A stretch of 64,000 nt of DNA from positions 1 through 64,000 of the forward strand of contig NZ_PDCP01000031.1 in assembly GCF_002553505.1 (NCBI RefSeq). The letters run 5' to 3'. A program made the position numbers and the translations under genes. Source of the stretch: Mycolicibacterium agri. Lineage in GTDB: Bacteria; Actinomycetota; Actinomycetes; Mycobacteriales; Mycobacteriaceae. The notes below the pieces were generated by a model. It saw only the letters and a program-made list of their open reading frames with translations. It made no database searches and was not told where the DNA came from. Shown piece by piece: positions 25,983-34,284 of this stretch (the stretch's first letter is position 1; each line of letters begins with the position of its first letter).

Positions 25983-27737
25983 ATGACCCAGACGGACGGC
26001 CTGCTGTTCAATCCGAATACATACGATCCGCAGCAGTTCGATCCCGAGACCCGTCGGCTACTGCGCGCAACCATCGAGTTCTTCGAGGGCCAGGGCAAGA
26101 AGCGCCTGCTCGACGATGACCTCAACACCGTGTGGCCCGCCGATTTCATCGACTTCGTCAAGCGGGAAAGGCTCTTCGCGACGTTTCTGACGCCGTCCGA
26201 ATTTGCCGACGGCGATGAGAACAAGCGCTGGGACGCTGCGCGCAACGCCGCACTCTCGGAGATCCTCGGGTTCTATGGGCTGACGTACTGGTACACCGAG
26301 CAGGTCACCATTCTGGGGCTCGGGCCGGTGTGGCAGAGCGAGAACAAGGACGCCAAGCTCAAGGCCGCCGACGATCTCGAGGCCGGCGAGGTGATGGCAT
26401 TTGGGCTGTCCGAACGCGAACACGGCGCCGACGTCTACAACACCGACATGGTGCTCACCCCGGCGAGCGAAGAGGACCGCGCCAACGGCGTTCTGTATCG
26501 CGCGACGGGCGAGAAGTACTACATCGGCAACGGCAACGTCGCCAGCATGGTCCCGGTGTTCGGCCGCCGCAGCGACGCCGACGGGCAGGATGCGTACGTG
26601 TTCTTCGCCGCCGACAGCCGGCACGAGAACTACCACCTGATCGACAACGTCGTGCACATGCAGATCTATGTGAGCACCTTCCTCTTGGAGAACTACCCGG
26701 TACGCGCCCAGGACATTCTGCACACCGGTGTGGATGCCTTTGCCGCAGCGTTGAATACGGTCAACATCGGCAAGTTCAATCTGTGCACCTGTTCGATCGG
26801 AATGGTCGAGCATGCGTTCTACGAGGCGATCACCCATGCGCAGAACCGAATTCTGTACGGCAACCCGGTGACCGACTTCGCACATGTGCGCACCACCTTT
26901 GTCGACTCCTATGCGCGTCTTGTCGCGATGAAACTCTTCAGCCAGCGTTCGGTGGACTATCTGCGCAGCGCGAGCCTGCAGGATCGGCGCTATCTGCTGT
27001 TCAATCCGGTGACGAAGGCGAAGGTCACCATGGAGGGCGAGTCCGTCATCAGGTCGCTGCACGATGTGGTCGCCGCAAAGGGCTACGAGAAGAACACGAT
27101 GTTTCGGGAGGTGGCCCAGCTGATCGGCGCCTTACCGCGGCTGGAAGGCACCGTGCATGTCAATGTCGGCCTGATTCTGAAGTTCATGCCGAACTACATG
27201 CTCAATCCGGCTCAGTATCCGGATATTCCGCCCCGCACCGATCCCGCAGACGACGTGTTCTTCTGGAATCAGGGTCCCACCCGCGGCGCGGCGAAGGTGC
27301 ACTTTGCCGACTGGGCGCCGGTGTACCAGAAGCACGCGGTGATTCCCAACGTCGCCAGGTTCTACGAGCAGGCCTTGGCGTTCAAGCAGTTCCTCGTCAC
27401 GGCGCCCCCGGATGCCGAGCAGCAGCAAGACCTCGACTTCCTGCTCAATGTCGGCCACCTGTTCTCGCTGATCGTCTATGGGCAACTGATCCTCGAGCAA
27501 GCGGGCCTGACCGGCATGGACTCGGATATGGCAGACATCGTCGACCAGATCTTCGACTTCCAGATCCGTGACTTCAGCAGCTATGCCGTCGCCCTGCACG
27601 GCAAACCGAGTTCAACCCAGGATCAGCAGAATTGGGCGATCGAAGCGATACGTAAGCCGGTACCGGACCCGGAGCGCTTCGGGCGGGTGTGGGAGCGGGT
27701 GCAGGCCTACGACGGCGCCTACGAGATGCGGCCGTAG
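25983..27737 (+). CDS. Acyl-CoA dehydrogenase
   Basis: The 584-residue flavoenzyme belongs to the acyl-CoA dehydrogenase superfamily, which introduces an alpha,beta double bond into acyl-CoA. It has the N-terminal helical domain, a middle beta domain with FGLSEREHGADVYNTDM (about 140-156) and a long C-terminal helical domain. The catalytic Glu is probably in RLEGTVHVNV (about 386). It is longer than typical members of about 380 residues. The start lies 9 nt after the Hsp70-like gene. The last 19 nt overlap the convergent methyltransferase gene. Confidence 0.88.
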   Translation: MTQTDGLLFNPNTYDPQQFDPETRRLLRATIEFFEGQGKKRLLDDDLNTVWPADFIDFVKRERLFATFLTPSEFADGDENKRWDAARNAALSEILGFYGLTYWYTEQVTILGLGPVWQSENKDAKLKAADDLEAGEVMAFGLSEREHGADVYNTDMVLTPASEEDRANGVLYRATGEKYYIGNGNVASMVPVFGRRSDADGQDAYVFFAADSRHENYHLIDNVVHMQIYVSTFLLENYPVRAQDILHTGVDAFAAALNTVNIGKFNLCTCSIGMVEHAFYEAITHAQNRILYGNPVTDFAHVRTTFVDSYARLVAMKLFSQRSVDYLRSASLQDRRYLLFNPVTKAKVTMEGESVIRSLHDVVAAKGYEKNTMFREVAQLIGALPRLEGTVHVNVGLILKFMPNYMLNPAQYPDIPPRTDPADDVFFWNQGPTRGAAKVHFADWAPVYQKHAVIPNVARFYEQALAFKQFLVTAPPDAEQQQDLDFLLNVGHLFSLIVYGQLILEQAGLTGMDSDMADIVDQIFDFQIRDFSSYAVALHGKPSSTQDQQNWAIEAIRKPVPDPERFGRVWERVQAYDGAYEMRP

Positions 27738-28756
27738 ACCAGCCACCGCATGTCGATCGGAACGTACTCGCGCGCAAGATCGAAGACGTCCTGGCCCGCA
27801 GTCCAATTCGGGTACCAATTCGTCGGCGGCCATGCCCCTTCGGGCAGGTGCTTTTTCTCGTAGTCGTGCACGGAGTCGTCGGCCAGCAGTGTCAACGGGA
27901 AACTTGCTGCCGCCGTCGCCAATTCATCGCGGGTGAACATGCTGGTGTAGGACTGCTGGCCCAACTGGCGGGTGGCGTCGTCGGGCACGTATCCGTCGTG
28001 GGCGACAAATGCGTTGAACACCAACCGCCCTTCCGGGGCGAGGCAGTGCGTGGCGAGTTCGAAAACGCCGCGCAACTGCTGCGTGGTGCGAAAGTCGCAG
28101 ACGACCTCCGACAACACGATCAGCTGATAATCGCGCCGCAGATCGTCGAGCGTGGCGAAGACGTCGCGTTGGATCACGCGCACGTCGAGCAGTTCGCGGT
28201 CGGCCTCCGTGCGGATGATGTCGGCGAACTTCGGCGTCAATTCCACCGCGTCGACCGGATAGCCGCGCCGCGCCAAGCCCAACGCGTTGCGGCCGGTGCC
28301 CGCGCCGACGTCGAGTACTCGAAAAGCCTTGGGGTCGTTGGCTTCACCCGCCAGTGCCAACACCCGCGCGTCGGGCTCGGTACCGAAGTACGGCGGCTGG
28401 CGGATGCCGATCCAGTTCTCGTAGGCGCCCTCGATCGTCCACCACTCCGGCTTGATGTGGTAATTCAGCAGCTGGCTGGACGGGGCGTTGTAGGAGATCG
28501 TGATCATCGACCGCGGCGAGGCCGCATATGCCTGCGCCAGCTGATCGGCCAACAGCTCCCGCAGATGCGCGAGCTCTTCGGCGGTGAACTTGCGCCCGAC
28601 ACCGGCGAACACCGTGTCACACATCGTGACGTACTCGTCGATGAGGCCCGGCACCGCGGGCAGCTGGATCTGGCCCGTCGCGCCGGAGCGGCGATACAGC
28701 TGCCGCACGATGGACTGGCGCAGCTGGTTCTGGTCCACCGATTCGCTCGACGTCAC
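27719..28756 (-). CDS. Class I SAM-dependent methyltransferase
   Basis: The 345-residue protein contains a Rossmann-type methyltransferase core with motif I FRVLDVGAGTGRNALG (about 186-201), the acidic loop AVELTPKFA and motif IV-like LIVLSEVVCDF. A helical N-terminal part of about 150 residues precedes the core. The GTG at 28756 overlaps the stop of the upstream SABATH-type gene (GTGA), so the two methyltransferases are translationally coupled. Acceptor unknown; a joint modification step with its partner is inferred. Confidence 0.85.
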   Translation of the reverse strand: MTSSESVDQNQLRQSIVRQLYRRSGATGQIQLPAVPGLIDEYVTMCDTVFAGVGRKFTAEELAHLRELLADQLAQAYAASPRSMITISYNAPSSQLLNYHIKPEWWTIEGAYENWIGIRQPPYFGTEPDARVLALAGEANDPKAFRVLDVGAGTGRNALGLARRGYPVDAVELTPKFADIIRTEADRELLDVRVIQRDVFATLDDLRRDYQLIVLSEVVCDFRTTQQLRGVFELATHCLAPEGRLVFNAFVAHDGYVPDDATRQLGQQSYTSMFTRDELATAAASFPLTLLADDSVHDYEKKHLPEGAWPPTNWYPNWTAGQDVFDLAREYVPIDMRWLVYGRIS

Positions 28757-29862
28757 AAGGTCCTCCGATGTTTGGTCAGCACGAGCTTGGCCAGTGGGAT
28801 GTGGGTGGGTTCGGGCGCGGCGGCGAGCCGTTCGGAGATACCGGCCTCCAACCGGTCGTAGAACTGCGAAACACGTGGATCGCCGCGGCCGCCGGCAAGG
28901 GCGGTGGCCAGGGTGGGGAAGACGGCGGCCCTGACGAAACCCGCCCACAGCGCACCGAAAGCCTGTGCGTCGCCGTCGACTTGGTACTGATTCCAGAATC
29001 GATCCTCGGCGTCGAACACCTCGAGATGCTCGACGGAGAGCCGCTCGAAACGGCCGGACGGCGCGAACGGTGCCAGGAACTGGGCCTCGCTGCGCCCCAC
29101 GATGGGCAGGCACATGCCACGCGTCTCGTCCTCGGTCAGCAGGCCGTCGGCGACCAGTTCCGCCAGCACGTCCACCAGGATGGTCAGCAGGTGGCGGTGG
29201 CCGAACTCGCCGTCCTCACCGACCCCCATGGTCAGCACCACCAGCTTCCCGCCGGGGCACAACTCGCGCCCCCGGAACGCGACGAACTCGTGCCAGTCGC
29301 GCGCCGCCTGCTTGGCGTAGGCCGTGCGCACGCTCTGGTCGGCGCTGTAGGCGATGTGCACATGGTCGGGCACCGGCGCTGGCACCTGGCTCAACCACTG
29401 AACCGCCCACGACGACCAGCCCAGGTGCACGCTGTTCGATGGGATGATCTGGCCGTAGAACGAGCGCCCGACGGCGGAGGCGAACGTCGCGGCGTCCTTG
29501 CGCAAATAGGTGTCCGGGTCGTCGTTCAGCGTCTCGAACATCACGGTGAAGTTGTTGTCCGGCAAGTCGGTGTGCACGACCAAGATCGAGTGCTCCGGGC
29601 GGGTCCGGCCGCGCAACACCGACAGCGCCGCCGAGATGGGCAGCAACGAATTGTGCCCGGTCGATGCGCCGTAGTCAGCGATCACGATGGGGTACGGCTG
29701 CTTGGGCAGCGGAACCACCTGCGCGGCCTGTTCGAAAAGTTCTATCGCCGGACGCAATCCAGCCGCCTGCAACCGCGAACTCGCCGTGAACGTCGCGCTG
29801 TCCATCGGCTCGGGCCGGACCACCACGCTCGATTCAGGCCCACGTGACGCCTTCTCGGGCAT
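28753..29862 (-). CDS. SABATH-type carboxyl methyltransferase (fatty acid O-methyltransferase-like)
   Basis: The 369-residue protein carries the hallmarks of the SABATH (plant salicylate/jasmonate carboxyl methyltransferase) fold: IADYGASTGHNSL (61-73), HTDLPDNNF (97-105), SFYGQIIPSNS (134-144) and WAVQWLSQVP (152-161). The family methylates free carboxyl groups with S-adenosylmethionine. The characterised mycobacterial relative I recall is the M. marinum fatty acid O-methyltransferase, so a fatty or other lipophilic acid is the likely acceptor. The gene is coupled to a second methyltransferase downstream. Confidence 0.87.
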   Translation of the reverse strand: MPEKASRGPESSVVVRPEPMDSATFTASSRLQAAGLRPAIELFEQAAQVVPLPKQPYPIVIADYGASTGHNSLLPISAALSVLRGRTRPEHSILVVHTDLPDNNFTVMFETLNDDPDTYLRKDAATFASAVGRSFYGQIIPSNSVHLGWSSWAVQWLSQVPAPVPDHVHIAYSADQSVRTAYAKQAARDWHEFVAFRGRELCPGGKLVVLTMGVGEDGEFGHRHLLTILVDVLAELVADGLLTEDETRGMCLPIVGRSEAQFLAPFAPSGRFERLSVEHLEVFDAEDRFWNQYQVDGDAQAFGALWAGFVRAAVFPTLATALAGGRGDPRVSQFYDRLEAGISERLAAAPEPTHIPLAKLVLTKHRRTL

Positions 29863-29960
29863 GCGACCACGGTAGTCGGCGATGCCACCGCAGGCCGCGA
29901 GATACCGCCGATCGGTGGATTGGCCGGGCGAAGGAAACCGGGTCGTGGCAAACTGCGCGA

Positions 29961-30683
29961 ATGACGGGCGGTCGGACTGCGCCGCGGATCCTCATCGCGG
30001 TTTCGGTGCTGACATTGGTGGTGGCCGTCGTCGGCTTCGTCGTGACCCTGGTGCTCAACGCCTTCGTGTTCGACAAGTACAACGCCTACGGCGAGGTGCC
30101 GATCCCCGGAACCGGACAGGTACACCTGCCCGAGGGGCAGGCGACGGTCAGCTTTCACACCCAGACCATCGGCAGCACCAGCGGCGGCCTTCCCGTCCCG
30201 CCGTTGGAGCTGGGCATCGACCCGCCCGACGGCGTGCCCGAGCCTCAGATCATCGAAAGTTACGGCACCACAACGACGATCAACAACGACGCCCACGTGC
30301 GGGTGTGGCGGATGGAGGTCGCCGCCGAAGCCACCTACAACATCACCGCAGGGGGACAGGTCGACGGCTACATCAACCCGCGGCTGGCGTTCGGCCACGA
30401 CGCGTCGCGCTGGTGGCTGGTGTGGATGTTCGCGGGGCTCTTCGTCGTCGGCGCGATCGCGTTGGCGGCCTCGATCACCTGGGCGATGCGCAGAGGCAGG
30501 CGCCCGTCTCCGGCGGGTGCTCCTCAGGCGACCTTCGACCTCAGCGACCCCTACACGCCCAGCGCGGACGGAATCCGATTCGAACAGCTGCGGCACCTGT
30601 CGGCGCTGCGTGACTCCGGCGCGCTGACCGAAGAGGAGTTTCAGGCCGAAAAGCGCAGGCTGATGAACTGGGGCGCCGGCTAG
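29961..30683 (+). CDS. Two-span membrane protein with C-terminal SHOCT motif
   Basis: The 240-residue protein has one span near residues 10-33, an external loop of about 110 residues with repeated Thr/Gly stretches, and a second span near 153-176. A cytoplasmic tail ends in a SHOCT-type motif (LRHLSALRDSGALTEEEFQAEKRRLM). SHOCT segments are thought to mediate oligomerisation or protein contacts. The ATG at 29961 matches the topology; the upstream open frame is antisense to the promoter side of the SABATH gene. Function is unknown. Confidence 0.75.
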   Translation: MTGGRTAPRILIAVSVLTLVVAVVGFVVTLVLNAFVFDKYNAYGEVPIPGTGQVHLPEGQATVSFHTQTIGSTSGGLPVPPLELGIDPPDGVPEPQIIESYGTTTTINNDAHVRVWRMEVAAEATYNITAGGQVDGYINPRLAFGHDASRWWLVWMFAGLFVVGAIALAASITWAMRRGRRPSPAGAPQATFDLSDPYTPSADGIRFEQLRHLSALRDSGALTEEEFQAEKRRLMNWGAG

Positions 30684-30756
30684 CCCACGGCACTAGTGGC
30701 CGCGGCTTGTGCGACTAGCCTGACGTTGTGATACTCCAGCAAATGAGTCGAGTGTG

Positions 30757-30898
30757 ATGGCGCGCATCGAGCATGACCTCTTTGGGGAAATGGAGGTGCC
30801 CGATGATCGCCGCCGACCGCAATATCCCCGACGTGGCGCTGGCAGAAGGTACGCTCGATCGGGCGCAGCTTGAGCAGATACTCACGGTCGAAACTTGA
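30757..30898 (+). pseudogene. Remnant of an aspartate ammonia-lyase/fumarase gene, head fused to tail
   Basis: An ATG at 30757 encodes MARIEHDLFGEMEVPDD, which matches the invariant N-terminus of aspartase/class II fumarase proteins (RIEHDLLGEKEVP). The frame then degenerates and stops at 30873. From 30803, in the next frame, the DNA encodes a peptide ending IPDVALAEGTLDRAQLEQIL, matching the conserved C-terminus of the same family, and stops at 30898. About 400 internal codons are missing. The two ends are joined with a frame change. This looks like a deletion scar at the edge of the accessory island that starts at 31136. Confidence 0.7.
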
Positions 30899-31135
30899 CG
30901 AAGCCGCTCGACCTGCGCTTATAAGTTTGGCAGTTTCGCGATCGAAACCTAGATGGGTTCCGGCTCCGGCCCCGGTTGCATCGCCTTCCATGGGTTAGTA
31001 TCTGCGGACGGATGGTCGGACCAAGTTGTTGTCTTGATGGTAGTGTGTGTTGCGAGCCTGCTTCTTGATAAGCGGGTCCCCCGATGCGATGTCCGCTGAT
31101 TCGGGACAGACAGTCAAGAGCTGAGAGGCCACGCC
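30899..31135 (+). promoter_or_regulatory. GntR-gene leader with FadR-type operator
   Basis: A palindrome TGGTCGGACCA lies at 31013-31023. It fits the TGGT-N3-ACCA core known for FadR-type GntR proteins. A TAGTAT hexamer at 30996-31001 is a possible -10 just upstream, which would place the operator over the transcription start. GAGAGG at 31123-31128 serves the GTG at 31136. The rest of this stretch and 30684-30756 hold no gene that I can support. Confidence 0.6.
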
Positions 31136-31909
31136 GTGCGGAATACGGAGACAAGTGAGGACGCAGCCCAAGCCTCTGGCGCACTAGTCGCGAATATGTC
31201 ACTGGACCTGTCCGAGTTGGACATACGGAGTCAACGCGTGGGGGAAAAGCTCACAGCCTACTTCGAACGTCTAATCGCGCTGGGTGAATTGAAGCCCGGC
31301 GGCAAGCTGCCGCCAGAGCGGCAAATCGCGCAGTCATTGGGGGTTTCTCGCGCTTCGGTACGCGATGCCATGCAGGAGCTCGCACACAAGGGCCTGATCG
31401 AACGACGCACTGGCAGGGGCACAATCGTGCTCGACTCTCAGGGATTCGGTGGGAGTCTCTACGGTGCGATGGATAGGTCGGAACGTTCCGTGGCCCAGGT
31501 CGTCGATCTCCGACAGGCGATCGAGCCGGCGATCGCTGCGGCGGCCGCGCAGCGAGCAACGCCGGCGAACCTGCTCCAGCTGAAGACCGTGTTGGATACA
31601 TCGCATGCTCACCTGCCCCCGACGAAGTCCATGCAACAGGACTACGAATTTCATCTGTTGATCGCCCAGGCCACCCAGAACCCGCTGCTGGTCACATTGA
31701 TCACGACCACAGAAGAGTGGCTTAGCGATGCTCGCCGCGCCTCACACTCCACGAAAGCAGGTAGGGCGGTGTCGGTCGCAGGGCACCGCCGGATCTATGA
31801 GGCGATTGCGGCCAAGAATGCTGAGGCGGCACGCCTTGCGATGATGACCCACTTGAACGAGGTGGCCGTGTACATGTCTGAACGACGGAACGCTCGGAAA
31901 CACAGGTGA
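31136..31909 (+). CDS. GntR/FadR-family transcriptional regulator
   Basis: The 257-residue protein has a winged helix-turn-helix of the FadR subfamily (about 35-95; GELKPGGKLPPERQIAQSLGVSRASVRDAMQELAHKGLIERRTGRGT). An FCD-type helical ligand domain follows (about 115-240; DLRQAIEPAIAA, YEFHLLIAQATQNPLL). These regulators usually repress nearby catabolic genes and release DNA on binding an acid metabolite. The GTG at 31136 has GAGAGG 8 nt upstream; an ATG at 31196 is possible. Matching TGGT-N3-ACCA sites precede this gene and the transporter at 32967. Base composition is less GC-rich than in the backbone. Confidence 0.88.
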   Translation: MRNTETSEDAAQASGALVANMSLDLSELDIRSQRVGEKLTAYFERLIALGELKPGGKLPPERQIAQSLGVSRASVRDAMQELAHKGLIERRTGRGTIVLDSQGFGGSLYGAMDRSERSVAQVVDLRQAIEPAIAAAAAQRATPANLLQLKTVLDTSHAHLPPTKSMQQDYEFHLLIAQATQNPLLVTLITTTEEWLSDARRASHSTKAGRAVSVAGHRRIYEAIAAKNAEAARLAMMTHLNEVAVYMSERRNARKHR

Positions 31910-32041
31910 ATAGGGAGGTCAGCCGACTGCTGTCTCCTTATCCTCATCGCCCAAGTGTTCCGTTCTTTCGCGGGTAGGTGGTTGCTGCCACCCAAACAAG
32001 CTGCGTGACAATGACGGTCGAAAGCGAGAGGCTCACAGGAA

Positions 32042-32785
32042 GTGACCACACTGCTGCTAGTGGCGGTTGCGGGTGTGGTTGCAGGGGGTCTTAACTCGGC
32101 TGCTGGCGGCGGAACGCTAGTGGTGTACCCCGCGTTACTTCTCGCCGGTCTTAACCCGGCCGCGGCGAACATGACCTCGCTGATCGGATTAACACCAGGA
32201 TATTTGACAGGCGCAGCAGCCTATCGCAATGAGCTTAGGCTGCAACGTCATAACTTTGTGCGATTGGCCCCTGCCGCGATCATTGGCGGGCTAACCGGTG
32301 GACTACTACTGCGCACGACGCCCTCAGATGTCTTCGAGAGGATCGTTCCTTACCTGGTGATCTTCTCGACACTGTTGCTGTACGTCCAGCCATACCTGAC
32401 CAAAAAGCTGCGGAAAAGCCCAAACCTCAGCTGGGGCAAGTTCGCTCAAGTCTCTTCTTTCGTGGCAGGCGTGTACGGCGTATATTTCTCGGCTGGTCTC
32501 GGCGTTCTTCTGCTGGCGCTACTCGGATTGTCCATTGTTGCAGATTTGCAGTTGTTGAACGGTCTCAAGGCCGGGCTTTCGGTTCTCGTCATAGCGGCCG
32601 GAGTCATCGTGTATGGGGCTTCCCCGGACATCACCTGGTCGATCGTTGCAACGCTGATACCGGCGTCTGCAATTGGTGGATTGTTTGGCGGCGGTCTCGC
32701 CCGGCGCCTCAGCGCGGCAACTCTGCGTCGGGCGATTTGTGTCCTGGGCGTAGTGCTGACAGCCGCGTTATTTGTTGTCAGATAG
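32042..32785 (+). CDS. TauE/SafE-family permease
   Basis: The 247-residue protein has about eight hydrophobic segments and the signature GGLNSAAGGGTLVVYP (about 15-30), repeated more weakly as SSFVAGVYGVYFSAGLGVLLL in the second half. That is the internal duplication typical of TauE/SafE proteins. Members export sulfite, sulfoacetate or other small anions. The GTG start has CACAGGA upstream. It lies between the GntR gene and the Nramp-like operon in the same orientation. The transported anion is not identified. Confidence 0.85.
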   Translation: MTTLLLVAVAGVVAGGLNSAAGGGTLVVYPALLLAGLNPAAANMTSLIGLTPGYLTGAAAYRNELRLQRHNFVRLAPAAIIGGLTGGLLLRTTPSDVFERIVPYLVIFSTLLLYVQPYLTKKLRKSPNLSWGKFAQVSSFVAGVYGVYFSAGLGVLLLALLGLSIVADLQLLNGLKAGLSVLVIAAGVIVYGASPDITWSIVATLIPASAIGGLFGGGLARRLSAATLRRAICVLGVVLTAALFVVR

Positions 32786-32966
32786 CAACCACTCCCATGG
32801 CTGCCTCGTAAACCGTTGTGTCAGCAGCGAAATAACGGGATCAACCTGAAGGTTCTTATCGCGGCTCTAGGTTGGTTTCATCCTCCGAGGCGCCAACCCT
32901 TGTCAAAGAATGTGACTGGGTTCATACTAAATTGGTTCGACCATCTGTCCAGAAATGAGGCTGCCT
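32786..32966 (+). promoter_or_regulatory. Promoter and FadR-type operator of the Nramp-like/hydantoinase operon
   Basis: A -35 box TTGTCA (32900-32905) and a -10 box CATACT (32923-32928) are spaced by exactly 17 bp. Four bases further on is TGGTTCGACCA (32933-32943), the same TGGT-N3-ACCA pattern as in front of the GntR gene. Bound repressor would cover the transcription start. An inverted repeat GGTTGG/CCAACC lies further upstream (about 32873-32898). Confidence 0.6.
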
Positions 32967-34235
32967 ATGTCTTCTACTCGTTCTGAGGTATCGCCGACGA
33001 GGACGAGATTCGGAAGGAAGACCATCCTCTTAGTTCTGGGGCCAGCTGTTCTCGCGGCGGCGTGGCAGTTCGGTCCGGGAAATATCTCCACGGCTGCCAC
33101 CATCGGCGCCAAATACGGCTACAGCATGATCTGGGTCATCGTGTTTTCCGGGCTTCTCGCGCTGGCGTTTCTCGACATGGGCGTGCGCATTGGCATTTCG
33201 ACAAAGGAATCACCCATCACGATCATCAGGCGAGACCTCGGACGCTGGGTCGGGGTGATTCTCGGTTGTGCCTACATTCTGCTGGTGCTCACCTACCAGG
33301 TGGGCAACACGCTTGGCGCGCAGGTAGGCATTGCGTCGGCCACTGGATCGTCGATGATCGGCACAGTCGGAATCTGGGTTTCGGTTGTCGTTGCGCTGGC
33401 ATTGGTTTGGGCGCCGGGCAGCTTCTACAAGTACCTGGAACGGTCCATGACGGCGTTGGTCGGACTCATGGTCGCTATTTTTCTCGTGACGGCGTTCGTG
33501 TCGCATCCGGACTGGGCCTCGGCCGCAAAAGGTTTGATTCCGACACCGCCGGAAGGTGGCATCAGCATCCAGTTTCTTGCGCTGCTAGGCACGAGCGTGT
33601 CAGTCAACTCCGCCTTCTTCGTCATCTATTCGATCAAGGAGAAGGGCACCCAGGCGTCGTCCTACAGAGAGTCGACGATCGTTGACACGGTATGTGGCGG
33701 CATCGTATCGCCGGCCTTGATGACGAGTCTGATCGTCGTGGCCGCTGCGGCGATCCTGCCCCCTTTGGGCATCACCGCAATAGGGTCGGGGGAAGAGTTG
33801 GCACAGGTGCTCGAACCTGTGGCCGGTTCATATGCGTCGGTTATCTTCGGTTTGGGTATCTTCGCCGCGGGGTTCACCTCGATGATGGTGGCCTCGGCGG
33901 CCGGGGGGCTGGTGCTCAACGACGCACTCGGCGTTTCGGGTGATCTGAATCAGCGGCGGGTGCGCGTCATCACCTCGGCTGTCCTCATTTTCGGCTTGAT
34001 TGCGACGCTGATAACCGGTGGTCAGTTGCCGGTCCAGATCATCGTCACAGTCCAAGCGGTCACCCTGTTCTTCACACCCTTCCTAGGCCTTGCGCTGATC
34101 TGGCTGTCCAACCGCGGGTCGTTGATGGGCAGTCTGCGCAGCCGCTGGTACCAAAACGCGCTGGCCATCGCAGGATGGCTAGTGCTTGTGGTCGGATCGG
34201 TCCTCACAGCCCACGAAATTGTCGGAATGTTCTAA
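32967..34235 (+). CDS. Nramp-superfamily transporter lacking the metal-site motifs
   Basis: The 422-residue membrane protein has about eleven spans and the general Nramp/APC-fold pattern. In span 1 the canonical DPGN is replaced by GPGN (FGPGN, 35-39). In span 6 the MPH motif is replaced by Ser-Val-Asn (SVSVNSAFFVIYS, 212-214). The aspartate and methionine ligands for transition metals are therefore absent, so Mn/Fe transport is doubtful. The ATG at 32967 has GAGG 6 nt upstream; an ATG at 32955 is possible. It leads an operon of ring-opening and hydrolytic enzymes, so uptake of the organic substrate is the favoured inference. Confidence 0.83.
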   Translation: MSSTRSEVSPTRTRFGRKTILLVLGPAVLAAAWQFGPGNISTAATIGAKYGYSMIWVIVFSGLLALAFLDMGVRIGISTKESPITIIRRDLGRWVGVILGCAYILLVLTYQVGNTLGAQVGIASATGSSMIGTVGIWVSVVVALALVWAPGSFYKYLERSMTALVGLMVAIFLVTAFVSHPDWASAAKGLIPTPPEGGISIQFLALLGTSVSVNSAFFVIYSIKEKGTQASSYRESTIVDTVCGGIVSPALMTSLIVVAAAAILPPLGITAIGSGEELAQVLEPVAGSYASVIFGLGIFAAGFTSMMVASAAGGLVLNDALGVSGDLNQRRVRVITSAVLIFGLIATLITGGQLPVQIIVTVQAVTLFFTPFLGLALIWLSNRGSLMGSLRSRWYQNALAIAGWLVLVVGSVLTAHEIVGMF

Positions 34236-34284
34236 CGGCCTGGGTCTACGAAAAAACACGCACAGGTATCTGAGGGGATTACCT

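Noticed and set aside
30680..30991. Leftward open frame of 103 codons across the aspartase remnant
   Set aside because: It is the antisense of the recognisable aspartase fragments and has no coding features of its own.
32967..34235. Assignment as a manganese/iron transporter MntH
   Set aside because: The DPGN aspartate and MPH methionine needed for metal binding are absent and the operon context is catabolic.
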